Counted from the stretch's first letter, positions 1 to 5,616 are shown. The stretch: 5,616 bases of DNA from Gammaproteobacteria bacterium (GCA_003645495.1 QNFK01000160.1:1-5616), one strand, 5' to 3'. The notes: generated by a model not told the origin, from the sequence alone. A program made the numbers and translations.

Positions 1-922
1 CCTTGAGAGAAAATTCTGCAACCCGCAACTCTGCTTTCGGCTGTACGGCCCCGGCATAGGAAAACGGTTCGATGTCAGCTGACATCGACATACCAAGAAC
101 CGAGATATCCATTTCACCCAGGGAGACACGCTGCTCTGTCGTATTGATTTGCAAAGCACGTGAATCGAAATTGAATTCGGTCGACTCTTCGGTGATGCCG
201 CGAAGTGTTCCTGAAACGTTTAGCCCTTCGACGGAAATTTGTGTGGCGTCTTCTGTCATCGTGATCGTGCTGCGAATCTCCAGGTGTCCACCGATCCCGC
301 CTGGTGCCACAGAGAAGTCGAACTCAGCATCCAAATCAATCGGTTCGTCACTCGCGATTTCACCAGTGCCGAACGACAGGTTGGTCATCGAGTACGTGCT
401 GCCGGTCTGCGCATCTGCATATGAAACGTTCGCGTCAGAGACACTTATGCTGGCGATGTCGACTTCGGTTGGTTCACCGTAAGTTTCCACCTCGCCGGCG
501 TCGGCGGTTGATTCCATGTCGGTGAAGTCGTCCCAGTTCGTACTGCCATCAGTGGCGACCTCGAGATTCACGATCAGGCCATCGAGTGTCGCCGTACCAA
601 CGGTGGTTTCCTGCTGCAGTATCAGCGGTAGCATGCGCACGCTAAGGCGTGCCGATTCAAAACTCAGGAAAGGCTTGTCACTGAAACCATCGGCATTGCC
701 GAGCTCCGTCCGGCCGACTTCAATAGCGAGCCAGGGAAAAATGCTGAGCGACAGGTCACCCTCGATAACAAGGTCTCTGCCGGTGGCCTCTTTGACACCA
801 TCAGAGATCTCCTGCCGAAAGTCGTTCGGATCAAAGAATATAAAGAGGGCGACCGAGGCAAGGATGCCAAAGCCGACCACCCCTGCCACCAGGAACAGGA
901 GGATTTTTACCAAACGAGCCAT
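1..922 (-). CDS. AsmA-family envelope protein (3' part outside window)
   Basis: The reading frame from ATG at 922 stays open for 307 codons to the left edge, so the C-terminus is missing; full AsmA proteins are usually 600 residues or more. Residues 5-30 form one hydrophobic helix, an uncleaved N-terminal anchor. It is followed by the typical AsmA start: FFDPNDFR (29-36), an amphipathic stretch, ATGRDLVIEGDLSLSIFPW (46-64), then G-x-A-D-G-F (75-80) and a beta-rich repetitive chain with TLDGLIVNLEVATDGSTNWDDF around 112-133. AsmA relatives are inner-membrane-anchored periplasmic proteins linked to outer-membrane assembly and, in the bridge-like members, phospholipid transport between membranes; which subtype this is cannot be decided from half a protein. 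An AAGGG Shine-Dalgarno (933-937) lies 10 bases before the ATG. The gene is separated from the TPR gene by a 349-base gap holding a repeat element, so it probably has its own promoter; a CATAAT -10-like box (976-981) is the only candidate seen, without a good -35. Confidence 0.88.
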   Translation of the reverse strand, partial: MARLVKILLFLVAGVVGFGILASVALFIFFDPNDFRQEISDGVKEATGRDLVIEGDLSLSIFPWLAIEVGRTELGNADGFSDKPFLSFESARLSVRMLPLILQQETTVGTATLDGLIVNLEVATDGSTNWDDFTDMESTADAGEVETYGEPTEVDIASISVSDANVSYADAQTGSTYSMTNLSFGTGEIASDEPIDLDAEFDFSVAPGGIGGHLEIRSTITMTEDATQISVEGLNVSGTLRGITEESTEFNFDSRALQINTTEQRVSLGEMDISVLGMSMSADIEPFSYAGAVQPKAELRVAEFSLK

Positions 923-1074
923 TTTTTCATTACCCTTCGCGAAGTGTGAGCCAGGACACTGTCGCGCCCAACGACATTATGTCCAGCCGAAATGATAGCA
1001 AAGAGAAGCCGAAAGTAGTGTGACATGCATTGGAAATCGGTCCCGATACGGGCCGCTACCCACGAAACACCCGG
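923..1074. other. Non-coding leader upstream of the AsmA-family gene
   Basis: No gene is visible here. The stretch should contain the promoter and ribosome binding site of the AsmA-family gene (AAGGG at 933-937, CATAAT-like box at 976-981 on the minus strand). A short CCCG-ATA-CGGG hairpin sits at 1042-1052. Open frames crossing this part on the plus strand have no family signature and run into the palindromic element next door. Confidence 0.5.
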
Positions 1075-1136
1075 GCCAGGAGGTCTGCGCGGTAGAAAGC
1101 ATTCCTACTCGGCTCTGGCATCCTGCTTCGCTCTAC

Positions 1137-1156
1137 CGAGTCCATCCATGGACTCG
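1137..1156. repeat. Stem-loop inside the palindromic element
   Basis: CGAGTCCA (1137-1144) and TGGACTCG (1149-1156) form a perfect 8-bp stem around the tetraloop TCCA. It lies between the left terminal arm and the large hairpin. No U-run follows on either strand, so it does not look like an intrinsic terminator. Confidence 0.7.
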
Positions 1157-1161
1157 TGCAA

Positions 1162-1254
1162 AAGCACCACAGCGGTCCATTTTTCCGTTCTTTTTCGTTG
1201 CTTAGGCCCACTATGCGCCTCAAAAGAACGAAAAAATGGACCGCTGTGGCGCTT
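1162..1254 (-). repeat. Large 33-bp hairpin 17 nt after the TPR gene stop
   Basis: The left arm (1162-1194) and right arm (1222-1254) are reverse complements at 31 of 33 positions, with a 27-nt loop (1195-1221). The core is CCACAGCGGTCCATTTTT. Both differences (A1166 and C1185) become G-U wobbles in minus-strand RNA but A-C mismatches in plus-strand RNA, so the fold is continuous only in the sense of the neighbouring genes. In minus-strand transcripts it begins 17 nt after the TAG of the TPR gene, where it could protect the 3' end or slow polymerase. No U-tract follows, so a simple rho-independent terminator is unlikely. It is probably the core of the larger repeat element. Confidence 0.75.
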
Positions 1255-1271
1255 CTTCGCTACGGATATTT

Positions 1272-3071
1272 CTACCGCGCAGACTCCTGGCAGCTGAAAG
1301 GGTCGTCACTGTCAGCTTTGCAGAGATCAGGAAGCTCTTTGCGCCAAAGCTGTGAGACACCATATTCCTGCATGAGTTCGAGAAACCGTGGATCGCGGCG
1401 CAATATCGCGGCTTCCGGCGTCCACAGGAGCTGCAGGGGAAAATAGCCGGTCTTGTCGAACCACTGTTGCAGGAAGGCAAACGCTTTGTCTGCATCGCCG
1501 GCAGTTGCAGCCAGCCAGATGGCCCATGGGCCGATTCTCCACTCGCTCTCGTCAGTCATGGCCGTTTTTGCCGCTGCCGCCAGGCTTTCTGCGCCGGGTA
1601 ACGCCGCAGCCAGCGACGATATGGCATTACTCTCGATCACCGGACCGTGTGCCAAATTCAGCGCTTCACTGGCCGCGTCAAATCGACCGAGTCGCGCCAG
1701 GCAAATTCCCTCAAGGGCGCTCACAACATTGGAAAACCCGAGCTCACGAGCTACGGCTGCTTTTGCGACGCAAGACTCATTTTCGTTGAGCACCATCGCA
1801 GCCGTAGCCGCCGCCGCCTGCGTCAACGGATTGTCATCGTCCAGTTCCAATGCGAGCTCGGCCTGCACCTGGCCCTGGGCAAGTTTGCCGGTCGCGATGA
1901 GAAATCCCGAGTACCAGACACGAGTCGTCACATCGTTCGGGTCCATGGATGTTGCGGCGAAATAGCCAAACTCCGCCCGCGACCACTCACCTTTAAATTG
2001 CGCCAGCCATGCACGCACTGCATGCGCTTCGCCAAGCTCCGGGGAAAGAACGAGCGCTCTTTGCGCCGCATCCTCTGCCATTGCATGCAGTTCTTCAACC
2101 GGCTCATTGGAATAACTTGGCAAACTCAGATAGGCGACTGCCATCGCCGCCCATGCCGGCGCGAACGCCGGGTCGCGTGACACAGCGCGCTGAAAGTAGT
2201 CGACGCTCTCGCGAACTGCCTTAACACGCCGCTGGTTCAGAAGTTGACGGCCGCGCAAGTATGCATCGTATGCTGCCGAATCTGCCGTCGGCGCGATCCA
2301 GTTCAATTCATCCGTGCCAAGCTTGATACGTAAGTTGTCGACGATCGCTTTGGCGATTTCCGACTGCACCGCGAAAATATCCTTTAGATCACGGTCAAAA
2401 TTTTGCGACCACAAATGAAAGCCACTCGATGCATCTATAAGCTGTGCTGTAATGCGCACCCGGTCGTTGTCGCCCGACCAGCGAACGCTACCCTCGAGCA
2501 CGGTCTCGACACCAAGTTTATCGCCAATAGTCTTGATATCGTCATTGCTGTCGCGAAGCGCGAAAGACGACGTTCGCGCAGCAACGTTCAGACCTTCAAC
2601 TTTGGCAAGAAGATTCAGAATTTCCTCGGAGACGCCATCACTAAAATAATCTTTGCTGGAATCGCTGGAAAGATTCTCGAAAGGCAGGACCGCGATTGAA
2701 TTGCGGGGAATCGATTGCAATGCACGCGTCTGGCCAAAATAGAACAGCGCGTAACCAAAGACGAGCATCACGAGGGCGAGCAGCAAAATATGGAACAACA
2801 TGCCGGGCCGACCTTCGGCATCGTCCGTGGCAGCAACATCTTTCGTTTTTTTGATTCCGCTGGGTCCGACGTCGTAAATCCAGGCCAGGATCATCGCAAC
2901 CGGAAACAAAGCGATCAGAGTGATGACGATGCCAGTGACAAATTTCTCGGGCACCTGGAGCAGCGGCAATACAGTGGCGGAAACCTCTGTGGCAATCCAC
3001 GCACCGACCGCGTACAAGCCTGCTACGCGGATGACACGGCGACGCCGAAGCTCTGATAGAAATCGCATCAT
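1272..3071 (-). CDS. Membrane-anchored TolB-N/FlgO-like and TPR protein
   Basis: This 599-residue protein starts with FLSELRRRRVIRVAGLYAVGAW, a lead seen in a large family of gammaproteobacterial TPR proteins. Hydrophobic helices lie at about 17-39, 47-67 and 92-114. With RRRR at 10-13 and KKTK at 74-77 facing the cytoplasm, the long C-terminal part should be periplasmic. Residues 124-252 form a TolB-N/FlgO-like domain (SIAVLPFENLSSD, YFSDGVSEEIL, VLEGSVRW, VRITAQLIDA, HLWSQNFDR), followed by helical TPR-type repeats from about 268 to 410 (AYLRGRQLLNQ, DYFQRAVSRDPAFAPAWAAMA) and a C-terminal helical region with the family-like end RRDPRFLELMQEYG. Many relatives carry an N-terminal adenylate cyclase or winged-helix domain; none is present here. 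The precise role is unknown; envelope sensing or scaffolding is an inference. Two ATGs in tandem (3069-3071 and 3066-3068) are possible starts and the Shine-Dalgarno is weak (AGAGAG). The final residues and stop come from a repeat arm. Confidence 0.9.
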   Translation of the reverse strand: MMRFLSELRRRRVIRVAGLYAVGAWIATEVSATVLPLLQVPEKFVTGIVITLIALFPVAMILAWIYDVGPSGIKKTKDVAATDDAEGRPGMLFHILLLALVMLVFGYALFYFGQTRALQSIPRNSIAVLPFENLSSDSSKDYFSDGVSEEILNLLAKVEGLNVAARTSSFALRDSNDDIKTIGDKLGVETVLEGSVRWSGDNDRVRITAQLIDASSGFHLWSQNFDRDLKDIFAVQSEIAKAIVDNLRIKLGTDELNWIAPTADSAAYDAYLRGRQLLNQRRVKAVRESVDYFQRAVSRDPAFAPAWAAMAVAYLSLPSYSNEPVEELHAMAEDAAQRALVLSPELGEAHAVRAWLAQFKGEWSRAEFGYFAATSMDPNDVTTRVWYSGFLIATGKLAQGQVQAELALELDDDNPLTQAAAATAAMVLNENESCVAKAAVARELGFSNVVSALEGICLARLGRFDAASEALNLAHGPVIESNAISSLAAALPGAESLAAAAKTAMTDESEWRIGPWAIWLAATAGDADKAFAFLQQWFDKTGYFPLQLLWTPEAAILRRDPRFLELMQEYGVSQLWRKELPDLCKADSDDPFSCQESAR

Positions 3072-3156
3072 TGAAGTTTACTCTCTGACGCGGGGTTTTG
3101 GGTGGGTGTCTGAACCTGTATCACACATCGGAGCGTTCGTGGCGTACGTCATCTTT

Positions 3157-3180
3157 GATCGCGGCTAAAGCCGCTCCTAC
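3157..3180 (-). repeat. REP palindrome (GTAGGAGCGGC type)
   Basis: On the minus strand it reads GTAGGAGCGGCTTTAGCCGC followed by GATC. It has the classic REP build: a conserved GTAGGAG head, then an imperfect palindrome (GCGGCT-AA-AGCCGC at 3161-3174 on the plus strand). Such REPs are dispersed in many Pseudomonas and Xanthomonadales-like genomes and are mobilised by RAYT (TnpA-REP) transposases. No RAYT gene is in this window. Confidence 0.8.
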
Positions 3181-3196
3181 GGTATTGTGCGGTCCC

Positions 3197-3226
3197 ACAG
3201 GTTAGTGCCAGTTTGCAATAACCTGT
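3197..3226. repeat. 8-bp inverted repeat in the REP spacer
   Basis: ACAGGTTA (3197-3204) and TAACCTGT (3219-3226) are perfect reverse complements with a 14-nt loop. The right arm runs into the head of the second REP copy by two bases, so the hairpin is nested inside the stem that the two REPs could form. Confidence 0.55.
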
Positions 3227-3236
3227 AGGAGCGGCT
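3225..3236 (+). repeat. Truncated REP half, inverted relative to its neighbour
   Basis: GTAGGAGCGGCT matches the first 12 bases of the REP at 3157-3180 exactly but in opposite orientation, then diverges (GTCTCAAC instead of the rest of the palindrome). The pair can form a 12-bp stem (3169-3180 with 3225-3236) across a 44-nt spacer, as in REP doublets (REPINs/BIMEs). Confidence 0.65.
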
Positions 3237-3343
3237 GTCTCAACTAATGTGCTTATGTAGCAGTTTAGAGAGATTTACGGGAGCAAAGACGCCGCGAATG
3301 CCCCACTGCAATATGATGCCGATTATGCTGCCCGACCGACCGC

Positions 3344-4237
3344 TTAGTCGTTGCAGAGCCGGATATCTCCGTTCAGCGTCTGAATCGTAACCCGGCCGCT
3401 GCCGTCACCCTCGCTGAACATGAGCTCTCGCCCTGGTGCGTAACGACTCGTTCGTTCCGACTCCGGGCCAAAACAATTGCGAATTTCGCCGTTGAAAGTC
3501 TCGATATCAAAGCGTGCCGATATGTCGCCAGCAAGTTTTATGTCGACCTCACCATTAATCGTTTCGACATCCAGGCGACCGTTGTCCAGCAGCTCTGCGT
3601 GAAAAACGATTTCGCCGTTGACAGAGTGCGCCGCGGCACGTGTAAACGAACCGTCAACAATCTCCACGTCTCCACTAACGGACTCGGCCTCTATCTCGCC
3701 AGCCAGGCTTTCTGCTTCGATGTCGCCACTAACTGAATTGAGCCTGGAACGCATTGGCTTCCTGTCGCCCACAATAACCACGTCGCCGCTGACCGAGCTG
3801 ACGTCTATATCTTTTGCATGCGCATCGGTTTCGATATCGCCACTGACCGATTCCAGATCCTGCTCGCCCGTGACATTATCTACTTCGATATCAGCGCTGA
3901 CCGTATTGATCTCCAGTGAACTTGCCTCCGGCACCTTAACAATCAGCTCAGAGGCGATTCTTCGTCCATGATGACGAGGCACCTTGACCTTGATGAGAAT
4001 CTCGTTGCCATCCCGCTCGAAAATCAGTTCGTCAACGTCACTACCAAGCTCACCGGTAACCTCTACCTGCTTGCGCGACCAGCCTTGTACCTCGACCTCG
4101 CCAGCGACATTGGAGATCGATACTGTGCCATTGGCTGCTGCATCCATCGTTTCGTTGATGTCCTCGGCGGCAAACGCAGCGGCGCTCAGCAGACCCGATA
4201 AAGCCAGCAACAATTTAGGTGATAATGTTTTCATCAT
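3344..4237 (-). CDS. Secreted DUF4097-type beta-ladder (adhesin-like) protein
   Basis: This 297-residue protein has a Sec signal peptide (LLLALSGLLSAAAFA, cleavage likely near residue 23-24). After it comes a regular ladder of short strands, each turning on a V-S-G-D or N-G-E/D motif: SVSGDIE at about 130-136, SVSGDVV 148, SVSGDIE 168, SVSGDVE 186, SVNGEIV 205, TINGEVD 226, TFNGEIR 247 and TLNGDIR 287. Most rungs are 18-21 residues apart. This is the pattern of DUF4097/DUF2807-like proteins, predicted right-handed beta-solenoids in the periplasm or on the surface; their biochemical role is not established. The two cysteines of the mature part (C255, C295) could form a disulfide clamp over the C-terminal rungs. 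Two ATGs in tandem (4235-4237, 4232-4234) fit the start; a GAGAGAGA stretch (4241-4248) is the ribosome binding site. It lies 76 bases after the anti-sigma gene, probably in the same operon, and is a candidate regulon target or signal partner. Confidence 0.87.
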   Translation of the reverse strand: MMKTLSPKLLLALSGLLSAAAFAAEDINETMDAAANGTVSISNVAGEVEVQGWSRKQVEVTGELGSDVDELIFERDGNEILIKVKVPRHHGRRIASELIVKVPEASSLEINTVSADIEVDNVTGEQDLESVSGDIETDAHAKDIDVSSVSGDVVIVGDRKPMRSRLNSVSGDIEAESLAGEIEAESVSGDVEIVDGSFTRAAAHSVNGEIVFHAELLDNGRLDVETINGEVDIKLAGDISARFDIETFNGEIRNCFGPESERTSRYAPGRELMFSEGDGSGRVTIQTLNGDIRLCND

Positions 4238-4262
4238 TTATCTCTCTCGTTTCCTTTCCCTA

Positions 4263-4296
4263 TGCAGGCAAATGCATCGCCGTTAATCTGCCTGCA
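4263..4296. repeat. Inverted repeat in the gap before the DUF4097-type gene
   Basis: TGCAGGCA (4263-4270) and TGCCTGCA (4289-4296) are perfect reverse complements with an 18-nt loop. The structure sits in the 76-base gap between the anti-sigma stop and the next start. It could form a stem in the operon mRNA that tunes translation or processing, or be a dyad for a DNA-binding protein. No U-run follows, so it is not an intrinsic terminator. Confidence 0.45.
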
Positions 4297-4313
4297 ACCA
4301 AAATTATAAGTTT

Positions 4314-4892
4314 CTATATATCGTCTCTGCGCATCGCAGACAGATTAAAGCCATTCACTTGTTTCATCAGCGTCAGCTCCTCGCGATACGTACTCAGCAG
4401 TAACTCCTGCAACAGTACGTTGTCCGGATCTTCGGCCAATGCCAGGTTGATTTCGGCAATTGCCGTGCGAATCGCTGCGATATTGGTAACAACCGCCGCT
4501 CGCACCTGCGGGGTCAGGTGGTCTAACTCGTCGTCGAGCCTGCCCGGCAGATCTCTCTGCGCATCCAGGTAATCAGGACCCAGGTTGTACTGGCTGCCAA
4601 AGCTGCCGGATGCCGATTCAAAAACCAGCGTCGGTCCACCCGCGACTGGTGTTGTTACGTCGGCGCCGTCCGTTACGGCCAGGTAGGTTATACCTGAAGA
4701 CCCGCCAACCAGGATCAGTACCGCCGCTGCCTGCGCCCACACGGTATTCCACATCGTCCGTGCTGGTTGCGCCGGTTTTACAATTGCCTGCTCGATGCCC
4801 GGCCACAAATCACGCCCCGGCTTTACCTCGGTAGCGAGATCTGCCGCAGCGGTCATAAGGTCGTCGAAGTTGTTAGCGTCTGTATCGTTCAT
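4314..4892 (-). CDS. Anti-sigma-factor-like single-pass membrane protein
   Basis: This 192-residue protein follows the ECF sigma gene with an ATGA overlap (4889-4892), the usual sign of translational coupling between a sigma factor and its regulator. The N-terminal 45 residues are cytoplasmic and contain P-x-R-D-L-W-P-G-I (25-33), a motif I associate with anti-sigma-like partners of ECF factors. One membrane helix spans about 50-73 (VWAQAAAVLILVGGSSGITYLAV). The outer part has a small loop (74-110) and a long charged helical region (111-180: RLDDELDHLTPQVRAAVVTNIAAIRTAIAEINLALAEDPDNVLLQELLL in part), which may dimerise or bind a ligand in the periplasm. There is no cysteine in the whole protein, so the zinc-binding HxxxCxxC anti-sigma motif is absent. 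The role of restraining the sigma factor is inferred from position, topology and the RDLWPGI motif, not from a recognised anti-sigma domain. Confidence 0.75.
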   Translation of the reverse strand: MNDTDANNFDDLMTAAADLATEVKPGRDLWPGIEQAIVKPAQPARTMWNTVWAQAAAVLILVGGSSGITYLAVTDGADVTTPVAGGPTLVFESASGSFGSQYNLGPDYLDAQRDLPGRLDDELDHLTPQVRAAVVTNIAAIRTAIAEINLALAEDPDNVLLQELLLSTYREELTLMKQVNGFNLSAMRRDDI

Positions 4893-5485
4893 GCGCTTTC
4901 CGTCTTCAGTTGTTGCGCGAGCAATCTGCGCGCGCGGTGAAATTGTGCTTTGCTGGTACCTTCCGCGATGCCGAGCATGCCGCTCGTTTCACCGTGGCTG
5001 TATCCGTAAACCCCGTGCAATACAAATACATGTCTTGCTCCACTTGGTAATTCATTAATCGCCAGCTCCAGGTCCTGCAGACCGCCGTTGTCTCCTATCG
5101 AATCCGGTACCGATGACACCTCAGCCACAGCCCGAATCCGGTCCTGCTCGCGGCGCGACTTGCGCATCCGACCAAGGACCGTGTTTACCGCTACCCGGTG
5201 CATCCAGGTACCAAAAGCGCTCTCGCCGCGAAACTTGTCCAGCTTGGTCCACGCCTGGATAAATGCATCCTGGACGCAGTCCTCCGCCTCACTGGCATTG
5301 CCCGTCATACGCAGGCAAAGTCCATATACCTTGTCGACGTGCAGCCGGTACAGCGCCTCAAATGCAGCTGTATCCTGAGCCTGGGCCTTGCGGACCCAGT
5401 GGTGCTCGTCGTCGGCAATATCGACTGTCACCGGCACTGCCTCACGGTTTGCTTCCGCGATATTTGCCGTCAAAAGCGCATCCAA
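4889..5485 (-). CDS. ECF (RpoE-like) RNA polymerase sigma factor
   Basis: This 198-residue protein has the two domains of an extracytoplasmic-function sigma factor. Sigma region 2 lies at about 38-110, with AFEALYRLHVDKVYGLCLRM, AEDCVQDAFIQAW (67-79; core RNA polymerase binding) and FRGESAFGTWMHRVAVN (85-101; -10 melting and recognition). Region 4 lies at about 136-192, with INELPSGARHVFVLHGVYGYSH and a helix-turn-helix GETSGMLGIAEGTSKAQFHRARRLL for -35 binding. It redirects RNA polymerase to a small regulon, probably concerned with the envelope given its neighbours. No ATG lies in frame between the upstream TGA (5522-5524) and region 2. The best start is TTG at 5483-5485, which has a strong AAGGGGAG Shine-Dalgarno (5495-5502) 9 bases before it. 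Its 3' end overlaps the anti-sigma gene by four bases. Confidence 0.92.
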   Translation of the reverse strand: MDALLTANIAEANREAVPVTVDIADDEHHWVRKAQAQDTAAFEALYRLHVDKVYGLCLRMTGNASEAEDCVQDAFIQAWTKLDKFRGESAFGTWMHRVAVNTVLGRMRKSRREQDRIRAVAEVSSVPDSIGDNGGLQDLELAINELPSGARHVFVLHGVYGYSHGETSGMLGIAEGTSKAQFHRARRLLAQQLKTESA

Positions 5486-5494
5486 TGGCCACAG

Positions 5495-5502
5495 CTCCCC
5501 TT
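5495..5502 (-). promoter_or_regulatory. Ribosome binding site deciding the TTG start
   Basis: On the minus strand AAGGGGAG lies 9 bases before TTG at 5485. It is the strongest Shine-Dalgarno-like sequence in the window and supports this non-ATG start for the sigma factor; no ATG or GTG lies in frame between it and the TTG. Confidence 0.6.
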
Positions 5503-5505
5503 GCT

Positions 5506-5534
5506 TTGATAGTTTGATGACTCATGGCTCTCAA
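5506..5534 (-). promoter_or_regulatory. Possible promoter of the sigma/anti-sigma operon
   Basis: On the minus strand TTGAGA (5529-5534) and TATCAA (5506-5511) are separated by exactly 17 bases, matching housekeeping -35 and -10 boxes at 5/6 and 4/6 positions. Transcription would start close to the Shine-Dalgarno and give a leader of about 15 bases. No clear ECF-type GGAAC -35 box was seen, so autoregulation is not shown. Such matches occur by chance. Confidence 0.3.
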
Positions 5535-5616
5535 TGGTTTAAATCCGGGCTCAAAAAAAAGCGGCTTCCGGGGCCCTAAAGGGCGGCAAACGCTTGATTT
5601 CTGGCTGAGTTTTGTC

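Larger units (their letters stand above)
1075..1291. repeat. 217-bp palindromic element with 23/24-bp terminal inverted repeats
   Basis: The left arm (1075-1098, starting GCCAGGAGGTCTGCGCGG) and the right arm (1269-1291, ending CGCGCAGACTCCTGGC) are reverse complements that differ only by one extra G in the left arm. Between them are a stem-loop at 1137-1156 and a 33-bp hairpin at 1162-1254. No transposase frame and no obvious target-site duplication flank it (CACCCGG on the left, AGCTGAA on the right). The structure resembles a non-autonomous miniature inverted-repeat element or a genome-specific dispersed palindrome. The right arm overlaps the end of the TPR gene and supplies its last codons (Q-E-S-A-R) and TAG stop. 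Its dispersed nature is inferred; only one copy can be seen here. Confidence 0.6.
3072..3343. other. Intergenic region with REP sequences
   Basis: This gap holds no credible gene. It contains a REP palindrome, an inverted truncated REP copy and a small inverted repeat between them, all described separately. The rest (3237-3343) follows the stop of the DUF4097-type gene and shows no strong hairpin with a U-run, so the end of that transcript may be set by the REP structures or by Rho. No convincing promoter for the TPR gene was recognised in 3072-3156. Confidence 0.6.

Noticed and set aside
516..995. 159-residue plus-strand open frame
   Set aside because: It is antisense to the AsmA-family gene, has a Ser/Arg-rich composition typical of a shadow frame, and shows no domain or ribosome site. 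The minus-strand frame has clear AsmA motifs.
1068..1298. Target-site duplication around the 217-bp element
   Set aside because: Bases directly outside the two arms (CACCCGG and AGCTGAA) share no direct repeat, so classical transposition with duplication is not supported.
1025..1446. Overlapping plus-strand frames of 90 and 96 residues across the palindromic element
   Set aside because: They run through both hairpin arms and into the antisense of the TPR gene in different frames. They look like read-through of a non-coding repeat, with no recognisable family.
1453..2180. Plus-strand frames of 170 and 177 residues
   Set aside because: Both are antisense shadows of the TPR region, whose minus-strand frame is continuous for 599 codons with recognised domains.
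3618..3971. 117-residue repetitive plus-strand frame
   Set aside because: Its repeats simply mirror the VSGD rungs of the ladder gene on the other strand.
3344..4237. Ladder repeats read as a CRISPR-like or tandem DNA repeat
   Set aside because: The periodicity is at protein level with divergent codons and uneven spacing; there are no identical DNA repeats or unique spacers.
5553..5584. Possible terminator of an upstream minus-strand gene: GCCC-TAAA-GGGC hairpin and a run of eight A (U in minus-strand RNA)
   Set aside because: The hairpin has only 4-5 pairs and lies 12 bases from the U-run, with no stable stem directly before it. It does not meet the form of an intrinsic terminator.

Overview
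The window looks like chromosomal DNA of a moderately GC-rich gammaproteobacterium. Three things suggest this: a REP palindrome of the GTAGGAGCGGC type common in Pseudomonas and Xanthomonadales-like genomes, an AsmA-family protein, and a TolB-N/TPR membrane protein of a kind abundant in Woeseia- and Xanthomonadales-like bacteria. The placement is inferred from memory of these families, not from a search. All five genes lie on the minus strand; I found no credible plus-strand gene and no tRNA, rRNA, CRISPR array or transposase.

Read in the direction of transcription (right to left), the window opens with about 130 bases of upstream DNA holding a possible promoter. A compact envelope-signalling cassette follows: an ECF sigma factor (5485-4889, probable TTG start), an anti-sigma-like single-pass membrane protein overlapping it by ATGA (4892-4314), and, 76 bases on, a secreted DUF4097-type beta-ladder protein (4237-3344). 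The overlap and spacing suggest one transcript: the sigma factor directs transcription, the membrane protein probably restrains it, and the exported ladder protein is either a regulon output or part of sensing.

A 272-base gap with a REP palindrome and an inverted, truncated partner separates the cassette from a 599-residue protein with three predicted membrane helices, a TolB-N/FlgO-like domain and TPRs (3071-1272). Its last codons and stop lie inside the arm of a 217-base inverted-repeat element (1075-1291). That element also contains a 33-bp near-perfect hairpin and a smaller stem-loop, and is the most unusual structure here. Beyond it, an AsmA-family gene (922 to the left edge) runs out of the window with 307 codons visible.

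The genes are ordinary envelope-stress and envelope-biogenesis types. The points worth a second look are the composite palindromic element at the TPR gene's 3' end, the REP doublet, and the cysteine-free anti-sigma candidate coupled to a ladder protein. I see no clear evidence of a wholly new system.
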